A stretch of 64,000 nucleotides of DNA, taken from the NCBI RefSeq assembly GCF_000183425.1, contig NC_014759.1:124001-188000 (forward strand). Direction: 5' to 3'. A model generated the notes under the pieces. The model was not told the origin of the DNA. It saw only the letters and a program-made list of their open reading frames with translations, and searched no databases. A program made the position numbers and the translations under genes. Numbering within the stretch: position 1 is the first letter of the stretch; each line of letters starts with the position of its first letter. Origin of the DNA: Marivirga tractuosa DSM 4126 (GTDB lineage: Bacteria > Bacteroidota > Bacteroidia > Cytophagales > Cyclobacteriaceae). This document shows positions 22,892-31,538 of the stretch, piece by piece.

Positions 22892-23205
22892 ATAGTACCC
22901 TGCAACCAACAGTCTAAACCATCAGTGAACATGTGAAATAGAAGTCCGATAGCTATTAAACGACTCCTTTTTGGGAACAGTAGAAAGAAATAAACAAGAA
23001 TTGCATAGTAAGAATGTAATGGATGAAAACCTATACTACATCTATCAGGATCGAAAATGGGACTAGCGAAAAGATGATCTAAATCAACTAACATTGTGCC
23101 TAGCAATACAAAATAGGTATTTTTCCAGGCTTTAGGCCTGTACAGATATGCAATCCCAACAGGGGCTATAAAATGAAGGCTGTAATGAATTAAAAATGGT
23201 ATCAT
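22888..23205 (-). CDS. DUF6122 family membrane protein
   Basis: 105 residues with three or four membrane segments and a conserved VDLDHLFASP...CSIGFHPLHSYYAI region, including several His/Asp residues that resemble a metal-dependent membrane hydrolase (PF04307-like YdjM) pattern. The DUF6122 call is from memory. It overlaps the convergent permease end by 4 bases, and its start abuts the following kinase gene on the same strand (1-base spacing), suggesting co-transcription after the kinase. Confidence 0.8.
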   Translation of the reverse strand: MIPFLIHYSLHFIAPVGIAYLYRPKAWKNTYFVLLGTMLVDLDHLFASPIFDPDRCSIGFHPLHSYYAILVYFFLLFPKRSRLIAIGLLFHMFTDGLDCWLQGTI

Positions 23206-25071
23206 TTATATGTCTTCAGTTGCTTTTGGAAATGTCAAAATAAAGCGTGTTCCTTTCCCTTCCTCACTTTCAATTTCAATATTTGAATGATTAAATGTTA
23301 AGAATTGTTTTACTAATAACATACCTAAACCAGTTCCAATTTCTTTATCGGTTCCTTTTCGGGAGAATGATCGTTCGTTCAAATCACCTTTCAAACTAGA
23401 TAATGTATACTTATCCATTCCTATGCCATTATCTTCTATGCTCAAAAAGACGGATTTGTCATCTTCTGAGTAGTTGATTTCGATACAGCCACCTTTTGGA
23501 GTGTATTTTATAGAATTATTCAACAGATTGTTGATAATAATATGGAGTTGTTCCTGATCTATATAAACAAAACTATTTGATGGATTATGCTGTAATTCAA
23601 TGGCTTTTTCCTGTGCTATGTATTTTATGGAGTTTAAATTTTCATCTATTATTTTGTCGAGCTGAATTGATTTAGGATTGGTCTTGAAGCCATCCATTTG
23701 AGTATTTGCCCATTTTAACAGCCTATTGATTTGATGATTGACATTTCCCACTTCTGTTGTTAACCTGTCCATGAACTTTTCAGTATCAACCTCTGAAATG
23801 CTTTTTCTGATATCCAGTAATTGTTTGACTGAATTTATGGGTGATCTTAGGTCGTGAGAAAGTATGGAGAATAGACGATTTTTAGCATTGTTTAGTTGTT
23901 TTAAGTCTTCATTTTGCTTTTCAATCTGTATTTTCTTCTCAGCTAACTGTCTGTTTATAGTCCCCAGGTTCTGATTATACTTTTCCTTTTGTCTGATATG
24001 TCTTCTGTATAATAAGGCTAAAATGACAAGAAACAATACTAGCGAAGACAGCAAAGCGATAATTAATTGATTGCGATCCTTGTCAGATGATAATAGATCT
24101 TTCTGGATTTTTAATTGCTCATTTTCAGCTTTTGCCTGTTTTAATTCTGCCCAATTGATTTCACGGTTCATTTCTTCATTTAAAAGGCTGTCACTATAGG
24201 CTTTGTGAAGTTTGTGAAATTCTAGTGCTTTTTTGAATGAATTTGATCCTTCATAAGCTTTACTTAGTTTTTGTGCAGCTTCTGAAGCATCCCATTTTGC
24301 CCCGATATTTTCTGCTATTTGAAAGGATTTTAAACCATATTCAATGGCTTTATTATAATTCCCTTTTTTAATTTCTAATTCTGTTAATCCACTTAGATTA
24401 TAGCTTTTCTCCCATTGATTGGGTTTGCTTTCATAAACTTTCAGTAAATAGTATTCAGCTGAATCCAGTTGATTTTTTTCAATGAATAACATCCCAATGC
24501 GGTTCATATCCATTAACGCATAAGTAGCCAGATTATTTCTATCAGAAATTTTATATGATTCCTTATAAGAGTTGAATGCTTCTTGCCATTTACCTAGTTC
24601 TTGATAACAAATGCCAATATTGAAAAGGTTTGTGGCAATATTCCTTTGATCACCAATTTTTCTGTTAATTTCGAGTGCCTTTTCAAATTCCTTTAGTGCT
24701 TCTTCGTAAAGTTCTCGCCCCAAATAGATCAACCCACTACCGTTCAACGCTCGGGCAATTCCGATTTCATTATGGAGCTCAGTCGATAAGCTATAAAGCT
24801 CTTCATAAGTGTTGCGTGATGCTAAGTAATCACTTTGGATATACTGAATAGCAGATTTTAAGAATAGTAATTCAGCCAAAAATACAGTTTTTTTCTTTTT
24901 TGATTCTTGGATTTTGTCTTCTATGAGAGATAATGCTGAATCAGGATAATTATAGCGTAGCTTACTTAGCTGATTTATGGTTCTTTCTTCCTCACTTGAC
25001 AAATCTTGCGCTGCAGCTCGAAAGTTGGTACTAAATGAAAATAGAATAAATAGTAGATAAGTTACTTTCAT
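23206..25071 (-). CDS. TPR-containing sensor histidine kinase
   Basis: 621 residues with a signal peptide (to about 21), then TPR repeats (about 40-290; units such as ALNGSGLIYLGRELYEEALK and NLFNIGICYQELGKWQEAF), one membrane helix (about 333-351, LIIALLSSLVLFLVILALLY), a coiled coil, HisKA with phosphoacceptor His406 in SILSHDLRSP and HATPase with NNLLNNSIKYTP, DNGIGMDKYT and GTGLGMLLVKQF. This architecture, a periplasmic TPR sensor with a cytoplasmic kinase, is typical of Bacteroidota. It is an orphan kinase, with the DUF6122 gene immediately downstream. Confidence 0.9.
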   Translation of the reverse strand: MKVTYLLFILFSFSTNFRAAAQDLSSEEERTINQLSKLRYNYPDSALSLIEDKIQESKKKKTVFLAELLFLKSAIQYIQSDYLASRNTYEELYSLSTELHNEIGIARALNGSGLIYLGRELYEEALKEFEKALEINRKIGDQRNIATNLFNIGICYQELGKWQEAFNSYKESYKISDRNNLATYALMDMNRIGMLFIEKNQLDSAEYYLLKVYESKPNQWEKSYNLSGLTELEIKKGNYNKAIEYGLKSFQIAENIGAKWDASEAAQKLSKAYEGSNSFKKALEFHKLHKAYSDSLLNEEMNREINWAELKQAKAENEQLKIQKDLLSSDKDRNQLIIALLSSLVLFLVILALLYRRHIRQKEKYNQNLGTINRQLAEKKIQIEKQNEDLKQLNNAKNRLFSILSHDLRSPINSVKQLLDIRKSISEVDTEKFMDRLTTEVGNVNHQINRLLKWANTQMDGFKTNPKSIQLDKIIDENLNSIKYIAQEKAIELQHNPSNSFVYIDQEQLHIIINNLLNNSIKYTPKGGCIEINYSEDDKSVFLSIEDNGIGMDKYTLSSLKGDLNERSFSRKGTDKEIGTGLGMLLVKQFLTFNHSNIEIESEEGKGTRFILTFPKATEDI

Positions 25072-25128
25072 TAAATGCGACTAATTAAATTATTAATATC
25101 ACTAATTTACACTATATTTTTTATGCTA

Positions 25129-27096
25129 CTATGGATTAGAAATTTTTTTGATTAAAGACTTATATATAGGGTTCGACTGCAATGTAAAAGGGCTGCCGAT
25201 AATAATCAGTTTTCTTTTTGCTCTGGTAAGTGCCACATTTAGACGTCTGTAATCACGTAGAAAACCAATATCCTCTTTTAGGTTGGAGCGGACTAAACTA
25301 ATGATGATCACTTCTTTTTCCCTTCCTTGAAAACCATCAATTGATTTTATTTCGACATGATAATCTTTTAAGTCCGACTTCAAACGGCTTACTTGTTGAT
25401 CATAAGGTGAAATGATGCCAATATCCTCTGGAAACAGCCTAGAAGAGAGCAAGGCGTCAGTGATTTCTTTTGTTAAAGCAATTTCTGCTTTATTAAACCA
25501 CGAATGACTATCTGCCAATTGTTCTTCAACTCCTTGCTCACAAGGTACAAATACTACAGCTGGTGATGATTGAACGACCTTTTCAAGGGCAGGATTTACA
25601 TACGGAAACGGATCAAAACCAGGTAGGTCTGCTAAGCTATGTTTTGCAACAGAGGGATGTGCTTTTAATTTTTTTTGATAAAAGTTTTCATTGGAAAATC
25701 GCATAATTTCCTGATGCATTCTGTATTGAATAGTGAGGATATTACTTCTATTTGCTGGTAGTTCCTTTTGAAACCTTTCGAATAAACTGATACTTAAATC
25801 GCTTGCTTCACTTGACTTAACAGTAGGAGGTAGCTGTTGATGGTCACCTGCTAATACCCATTTTCTACCTTTTACCAATGGTATTAGAGCCTCCGGTTCT
25901 GTGGATTGAGTAGCCTCGTCTATACACACCACATCAAAAATAATGTCTTTTAAAAGCTCACTTCCAGCGGATGAATTAGTAGCGCAAATTACGGGACTTT
26001 GTTCTAGAATGCTTTCGATTGCACTGAGCTGTAGAGCTTGAGCTTGTTCATAATTCTTGTTTATTTGTTGTTGGATTTTGATCCACTTGGCCATCTTCCG
26101 AAGCTTCGCAGACTGTATTCCACGGTAGGGTTTCTTGCTGCTTGCGAGTTGTATTATTTTGTTATCGCTTAATCCTCTTCTGTTCTGTCCAGAAGCTGGA
26201 ATGTATTCATTTTGTTCTTTCTTCAGTACTTGTATAGCATTCCAAATTCCATTTGCTTGTTGATAATCTGGATGGTCTTGGAGCTGAACATCCAAACTCA
26301 AATTGAGTAGATTTTCATCCATTCGGATCGGATTGCCAATCCTGGTAGAAGGGATTTCTAAATTTTGTAGCTTTTCCAGAATATTATCTACTGCTGTATT
26401 GGATGGCGCTGTAACTAGCACCTTTTTACCACCTTCAAATAATGATTTTATGAGGTAAGATAAGGTTGTGGTTTTGCCAGTTCCGGGAGGGCCATGTATT
26501 AGAAAAATATCATTTGTCACCAAAGCCTGATTGATTATTTCCTGCTGTTTGGAGTTAAGATTTTGCTGTTGGAAAGAGTGATTTTTAGTATTTTCATTTT
26601 CTTCAAATAAGTCAATATTAGATTTTATATATTCTTGCAAGATTGGAAGCCTTTTTAGATCTTCTATTGCATCTAGCATTCTTTGAAAAGTTATATCGTT
26701 TGAGTAAAGATCTAACCTTAAGTTACGGCCATAAACTAGGTAGGGTGGAGTCTTATTATAAGCAATAGTGATGCTTCTTTTTGTCTTGCTTACAACTGTA
26801 GCTTGCTCTTCTTTTCCACTGGGTTTATCTTTTGATATGATGACCACGTCTCCGTTGGAAATCTCATTGTCTGGAAGCCCAGATCCTCTAACTAATTTCA
26901 CTAAATATACTCCTCCAATTCCAGTTCCGGAGTCCTTGCCAGAGAGGTTTAAGATCGCCCTACCTTTAGCCTCTCTTTGTGGAGCAGATAGCAACATAAT
27001 TTCATTGAGGTGAAATTCCATTTCAGATTTTCTTTCTAGTTGGATTAAGCGCTCAAAGAAATTCTTGTATTGATCAATGTTAGTAAACCTGTTCAT
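25129..27096 (-). CDS. SF1 helicase, UPF1/IGHMBP2-like
   Basis: 655 residues. An N-terminal beta-barrel (about 50-140) precedes helicase motifs: Walker A GPPGTGKTTTLSYL, motif II DEATQ, motif III GDHQQLPPT, motif IV QYRMH, motif V SIDGFQGREKEVIIISLVRSN and motif VI NVALTRAKRKL. This matches the eukaryotic IGHMBP2/UPF1 branch; bacterial members are thought to act on DNA or RNA-DNA structures during repair, but the exact substrate is not established. It is a single gene with its own upstream region. Confidence 0.92.
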   Translation of the reverse strand: MNRFTNIDQYKNFFERLIQLERKSEMEFHLNEIMLLSAPQREAKGRAILNLSGKDSGTGIGGVYLVKLVRGSGLPDNEISNGDVVIISKDKPSGKEEQATVVSKTKRSITIAYNKTPPYLVYGRNLRLDLYSNDITFQRMLDAIEDLKRLPILQEYIKSNIDLFEENENTKNHSFQQQNLNSKQQEIINQALVTNDIFLIHGPPGTGKTTTLSYLIKSLFEGGKKVLVTAPSNTAVDNILEKLQNLEIPSTRIGNPIRMDENLLNLSLDVQLQDHPDYQQANGIWNAIQVLKKEQNEYIPASGQNRRGLSDNKIIQLASSKKPYRGIQSAKLRKMAKWIKIQQQINKNYEQAQALQLSAIESILEQSPVICATNSSAGSELLKDIIFDVVCIDEATQSTEPEALIPLVKGRKWVLAGDHQQLPPTVKSSEASDLSISLFERFQKELPANRSNILTIQYRMHQEIMRFSNENFYQKKLKAHPSVAKHSLADLPGFDPFPYVNPALEKVVQSSPAVVFVPCEQGVEEQLADSHSWFNKAEIALTKEITDALLSSRLFPEDIGIISPYDQQVSRLKSDLKDYHVEIKSIDGFQGREKEVIIISLVRSNLKEDIGFLRDYRRLNVALTRAKRKLIIIGSPFTLQSNPIYKSLIKKISNP

Positions 27097-27807
27097 TTTA
27101 TATCGGATATTCTTATTAATACAAACTTAAGTAAAAGATGATAGTTTTAAGAACTTATCCTGGTGAGTAGGGGAGATTAATAAAGTACAATTTGGATTTC
27201 CCTATGATTTTTCTGGCTCATCGATTTTTCTTTAGTTTTTATCGGTGAAAACGAGTTTTTTTCTTTTTCACATTTATTCCTCAATTGAATTTTATTTATA
27301 ATCCGTAATTTTTACTGGATCTTTTGTGTTTTTCATAAAATGTGGAGCATTTCGTGTTGTTTTTCATTTGCAGAAGATTATTTGGTAACATTTTCGTTCC
27401 TAATGTATTACTTCGTTAAGTTGTTATATATTATTATAAATGAATTAGTAATGAGGTTGTAATAAAGTTATACTTTAGTTAATAATTGGTGTTATTAAGA
27501 GAGTCAAAAAGAAACTCAGAAGATTATTTTGTGAAATTGATGACTTGGAGCACGGCTTTGTTTGAGGTTGTTTGTATGATTTATTTCTTTTTGCAACATT
27601 TTATGTACAAGGTTGAAATTGTATTTAGCAATGTTTTGTTTTTACTGGATATGTATCAAATGAAGATTGATTATTATCACTTCTTATTAGTAGATCTTGG
27701 AAATGCAGTTTGTTGCCTTTAGTAATATTGGAATAATGTAATTTGAGTTTTTGGGTATCAAAGCCTTTTAATTTCTAAGTGTTGATTATTTTTACTATAA
27801 TCGTTTT
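27097..27807. other. 711-bp AT-rich intergenic region, no convincing gene
   Basis: The region separates the divergent helicase and EEP-family genes. A CAAACTTA (27122-27129) on the plus strand reads TAAGTTTG on the minus strand, a possible helicase -7 box, without a clear -33. A 78-codon frame at 27486-27722 has biased hydrophobic content (Phe, Tyr, Val) and no RBS; it is probably random. No RNA gene or repeat was recognised. Confidence 0.5.
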
Positions 27808-28812
27808 ATGAAAAAGGTATTATTAGTAGCGGTGGTGTTAATAGTAGTGAGTTTAATGGCTTTCTATTTTTGGGCAAGTTCGAGTGTAGTTGAAAAGGAA
27901 CATTATGATCAAGTTGTAACTTACAATAGTGAAGCTAAAAGTATTTCGGATACCTTATCAGTTCTGACTTATAATATTGGTTACTTGTCGGGCATGACCA
28001 ACAACCGTCCAGTCGATAGAGAGGAGTCTTTATATTCTCAGAATTTAGCGAGAGCAATTGATCTTTTGAGTGATTATGATTTTGACTTTATGGGATTACA
28101 AGAAGTCGATTTTCAGTCTTCAAGAAGCTTTAATTATAACCAATTGGATAGTTTAGGTGTTCATTTAAATTTCCACCAGGGAGCATATTCTGTAAACTGG
28201 GATAAATCCTATGTTCCATTTCCTTATTTTCCAATTCGTAATCATTTTGGTAGAATGTATTCTGGTCAAGCTGTACTTAGTAAAATGCAATTATTGTCAA
28301 ATGAATTAACTGTATTTGATAAACCAATTAATGCTCCTTTTTATTATAATGCTTTTTATATTGATAGGGTGATGCAAATTAATAAAATACAATTATATTC
28401 AGATACATTAATTGTAATGAATGTTCATTTGGAAGCCTTCGATAGGGAGACTAGAGAACTTCAAGCGGAAGAAGTATTGGTCGAATTCAATAAATGGTCA
28501 AAAAAGTATCCAGTAATTTTGATGGGTGATTTTAACAGTCGGCCACCCTTTGCCAGTGAAGTGTTGGAAGAAGAAAAAACCATCGAAATATTTTTGGAGG
28601 AACCGCTTATAGGTGAAGCCATATCGGAAGAAAGGTACCTTCAAAATGAATCTCAGTTTTTCACTTTTGATACAGCCGATCCTTATGAAAGATTAGATTA
28701 TGTTTTTTATAATAAAAACAAGATTCGAAAAATTGAGTCTGATGTATTGCGAGAGGCCGAGGACATATCAGATCATCTTCCTGTTTGGATGACATTCACG
28801 ATAATTGAGTGA
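27808..28812 (+). CDS. Endonuclease/exonuclease/phosphatase-family enzyme, membrane-anchored
   Basis: 334 residues with an N-terminal membrane anchor (about 4-24, LLVAVVLIVVSLMAFYFWA). The EEP fold motifs are present: LTYNIGY (metal-binding Asn), GLQEVD (catalytic Glu), NVHLEA, MGDFNSRP (Asp and Asn), LDYVFYN and SDHLPVWM (catalytic Asp-His). Members act on phosphodiesters of nucleic acids, phospholipids or inositol phosphates; a sphingomyelinase or nuclease role cannot be separated here. Outside location follows from the anchor. Confidence 0.88.
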   Translation: MKKVLLVAVVLIVVSLMAFYFWASSSVVEKEHYDQVVTYNSEAKSISDTLSVLTYNIGYLSGMTNNRPVDREESLYSQNLARAIDLLSDYDFDFMGLQEVDFQSSRSFNYNQLDSLGVHLNFHQGAYSVNWDKSYVPFPYFPIRNHFGRMYSGQAVLSKMQLLSNELTVFDKPINAPFYYNAFYIDRVMQINKIQLYSDTLIVMNVHLEAFDRETRELQAEEVLVEFNKWSKKYPVILMGDFNSRPPFASEVLEEEKTIEIFLEEPLIGEAISEERYLQNESQFFTFDTADPYERLDYVFYNKNKIRKIESDVLREAEDISDHLPVWMTFTIIE

Positions 28813-29085
28813 TTGTTTCTATCCCTTGATTTCCCACAACTATTTCATCTTATGTATCCTCTGATTTTGGTCTTATTCCATTTCTATTGTGGTTCAATTA
28901 AATGATCAGCTTTAGCTGTATATTTCATTAGTGACCTTAATTAAAATTTTGAGGAAGTCAGTGCTTATCTTTTCTTAAGCTTTGGTTGAAGGCTATTTTG
29001 ACTGTGGTCGATTTCCAATTTGTTTTTTAATGTCGATTTCAATTTTTATTCTTAATTTCAGATTTCTATAATCCTATTTAAAACT

Positions 29086-29634
29086 ATGAATCCAAAAATT
29101 CAAAAGCATTGGGCTCGCATGGAAGAGGGTAAAGCTTATTATGACGCACTCCTACAAGTATTCAATGATCAGCAATTAAATTTTCATCCTGATGAAGGAG
29201 CCTGGTCGATGCTGGATGTCATGCAACATCTTTTTACTTCAGAAAATATTAGTTTACAGTTTATGCAAAACTTCGACTTTAATAGGAAGAATGAAAAAGT
29301 AGGGCTTAAGTCTGAAGTCAAAACTATTTTGTTGGTGAATCGATTAAATTCTAAGAAAAAGTATAAGGCACCAAAGGTATTATCTGAAAAGAAAGATAGT
29401 TTGAATATAAGTCATGATGCACATGAATTTTCACATCAGTGGGAGAATTTACGAAGTGAAATGTTTAGCTTTTTAGATGAGTTCCCAGAAGATAAAATAG
29501 GTCATTTTATATTTGCTCATCCTGCAGTAGGAAAATTGAATATTTTGCAGACACTTCAGTTTTTTGTAGCACATATGAAACATCATCAATATCAAATTGA
29601 ATCTATCAATCACCACAAAGACTTCCCTAAATAA
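29086..29634 (+). CDS. DinB-like (DinB_2) four-helix bundle protein
   Basis: 182 residues. It has the DinB_2 layout: helix 2 with DVMQHLF (metal His), a FAHPAVGKLNILQTLQF loop, and the last helix with HMKHHQYQIESI. The three histidines needed for the divalent metal site are visible. These proteins include thiol transferases and dehalogenases as well as many unknowns; the substrate is not shown. A stand-alone gene. Confidence 0.85.
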   Translation: MNPKIQKHWARMEEGKAYYDALLQVFNDQQLNFHPDEGAWSMLDVMQHLFTSENISLQFMQNFDFNRKNEKVGLKSEVKTILLVNRLNSKKKYKAPKVLSEKKDSLNISHDAHEFSHQWENLRSEMFSFLDEFPEDKIGHFIFAHPAVGKLNILQTLQFFVAHMKHHQYQIESINHHKDFPK

Positions 29635-29753
29635 TGATCGTTTTGGTAGTGGATAGCTTATAGTTAATCGAAAATTAATTTTTTCTTTAAAATTCGCTCT
29701 CAAAAATTTCTTTGATTACATATATTGCTAAAAATTTAACTTAACCATAAACT

Positions 29754-30215
29754 ATGATACCAGAATTGGAAAATTTGACTGAATCCGAAATTGACTTGCT
29801 AAAAAAAATCCCTGCCATGGTCACTATTTTGATTGCAGGTGCAGATGAAGAAATAAGTAAAAGTGAGTTAAAAGAAGCCATTAATCTAACAAAGATTAAA
29901 CAAAGTAAAGCAAGAAAGGAATTACTTAGTTACTATCAAGATATAGCACCAGATTTCGAAAAAAGTTTAAATGAGCTTTTGAATTCTTACCCAAAAGATG
30001 CTGAAGTGAGAAGTAAGCAAGTAATAGAGGAAATCGAGAGGTTGAATGATATTTTGAAGAAAGTGGACAAAAACTGGGCTATTCAGTTCGTTGATTCAAT
30101 GAAAGATATTGCGAAGAAAGTGGCAGAGGCTGCAGGTGGTGTTTTCGGTTATTTATCTATTGGATATGAAGAATCTAAACTAATTGACTTGAAAATGATA
30201 AAGGTGCCTAATTAA
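29754..30215 (+). CDS. Conserved hypothetical protein, possibly TerB-like
   Basis: 153 residues, acidic and helical, with the segment IAGADEEISKSELKEAI resembling the DGxxxxxE helix of TerB-like proteins. No signal peptide or metal-binding motif was recognised. It ends in a Gly/Ala-rich VAEAAGGVFGYLSIGYEES stretch. Its stop overlaps the convergent LacI gene by 8 bases and a strong terminator spans the junction. Confidence 0.65.
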   Translation: MIPELENLTESEIDLLKKIPAMVTILIAGADEEISKSELKEAINLTKIKQSKARKELLSYYQDIAPDFEKSLNELLNSYPKDAEVRSKQVIEEIERLNDILKKVDKNWAIQFVDSMKDIAKKVAEAAGGVFGYLSIGYEESKLIDLKMIKVPN

Positions 30216-30228
30216 GTGGCACTTTTTT
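30204..30228 (+). terminator. Rho-independent terminator overlapping the convergent gene ends
   Basis: GTGCC (30204-30208) and GGCAC (30218-30222) form a short hairpin around TAATTAAGT, followed by six T. It lies across the stop of the TerB-like gene and mainly terminates the plus strand; the other direction has only three T. Confidence 0.75.
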
Positions 30229-31260
30229 ACTTTTTCCTAAAGTAGACTCTCGTAAGACTAATGAGGTCTCCATTACATGAGTTTCATGTTTCACAGGCTT
30301 ATTTTCTCTAGTAAGTTGAATTTCTTTTACAACAAGTTCAACGGCTTTTCTACCCATTTCAAAGTCAGGTTGTGATACTGAGGAAAGGGGAGGGTCTACA
30401 ATGGAAGACATTTTCCAGTCGCTAAATCCTATTACAGCGATATCGTCTGGAATTCGCAGACCTTTTTCTTTTATTGCCTTTATTGCACCTATTGCAGTTG
30501 GGTCAGTCGCACAGAATATAGCATCTGGAATTTCAGGCTCCGCTAGTAGTGCTAATGTTGTTAAATAACCTTCTTCCCTTGAAACCAGATTACATTTTTT
30601 AATAAGGTTCGGAACTAGAGGTAAATTATAATGCCTTAAAGCAGATTCGAAGCCTTTGCACCGCTCTCTGGTAGTATGAGGTTCTAAAGATCCCGTGATA
30701 TGAGCTATTTTTTTCTTTCCTATACTGATCAGATGTTCAGTGGCATAGTAAGCTCCTTTATAGTCGTCACAAATAATTTTTGCTGAATCCATATCAGGAT
30801 TCACCTTGTCTACCAGTACAACCGGAACATTGTGTTCTTGTAAATTTTTGAGGTGATCAACTTTAAAGGTGTTGTCTGAAAGCGAAATAATTAAGCCATC
30901 TATCATACTTTTTTGAAAGGTTTCAACTCCTTTAAGTTCTGACTCATAGGACTCGTTGCTTTGATAGAGCATAACACCATAGCCCAAATTTTCGGCTTCA
31001 TCAATGATTCCACTTATAACATTGGAAAAAAAATGATGAACAATCTGTGGTATAATGACCCCGATAATGAATGATTGCTGGTTTTTAAAATTTATAGCAA
31101 ATTGATTTCTTTGGTAATGTAATTTCTCTGCTAATTCGAAGACCCTCCTCTTTGTTTCCTCTCCTATATCTGCTTTGTTGTTCAGTGCTCTCGAAACTGA
31201 AGGTATACTAATACCTAGTTCTTCTGCAATATCTTTCAACCTAATATTATGTTTGCTCAT
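30208..31260 (-). CDS. LacI-family transcriptional regulator of the trehalose/alpha-glucoside locus
   Basis: 350 residues, the family's usual size. The N-terminal helix-turn-helix reads IRLKDIAEELGISIPSVSRALNNKADIGEETKRR. A periplasmic-binding-type sugar domain follows, with GVIIPQIVHHFFSNVISGI and DPTAIGAIKAIKEKG. It is transcribed away from susC. An operator-like palindrome (31328-31347) sits 68 bases upstream of this gene's start and about 190 bases before susC. The signal is probably trehalose or a derived sugar, inferred from the locus. Confidence 0.9.
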   Translation of the reverse strand: MSKHNIRLKDIAEELGISIPSVSRALNNKADIGEETKRRVFELAEKLHYQRNQFAINFKNQQSFIIGVIIPQIVHHFFSNVISGIIDEAENLGYGVMLYQSNESYESELKGVETFQKSMIDGLIISLSDNTFKVDHLKNLQEHNVPVVLVDKVNPDMDSAKIICDDYKGAYYATEHLISIGKKKIAHITGSLEPHTTRERCKGFESALRHYNLPLVPNLIKKCNLVSREEGYLTTLALLAEPEIPDAIFCATDPTAIGAIKAIKEKGLRIPDDIAVIGFSDWKMSSIVDPPLSSVSQPDFEMGRKAVELVVKEIQLTRENKPVKHETHVMETSLVLRESTLGKSKKVPLN

Positions 31261-31327
31261 AGTAATAGTATTTTATCTAAAAACCTCTGTTTTATTTAGA
31301 ATTATTATAAATAATAGTTTATCTTGG

Positions 31328-31347
31328 TTACGTAAACGATTACGTAA
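31328..31347. promoter_or_regulatory. LacI-type operator between lacI-like gene and susC
   Basis: TTACGTAAACGATTACGTAA is an imperfect 20-bp palindrome (18 of 20 positions) with the central CG typical of LacI-family operators. It is the only such sequence seen in the intergenic region and could control both divergent genes. Confidence 0.7.
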
Positions 31348-31538
31348 TATACTAAGTGTACTTTTTACACACAAAGCCTTGCAGAGATATTATGGAATTT
31401 TTACATTGATTTTAATTTATTAACAAAAACCAAATAAAATACAAATAGTTATGTGCTTGAAGGAATAAAAACATTTGTAGATTGAGAAAAATCAAAATTT
31501 AATTATGGAACTTTTAAACGGCTAAAATTCAAAAATTC

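Noticed and set aside
27486..27722. 78-codon reading frame in the 711-bp gap
   Set aside because: Biased hydrophobic content fits T-rich DNA, no recognisable domain, no promoter, no partner gene.
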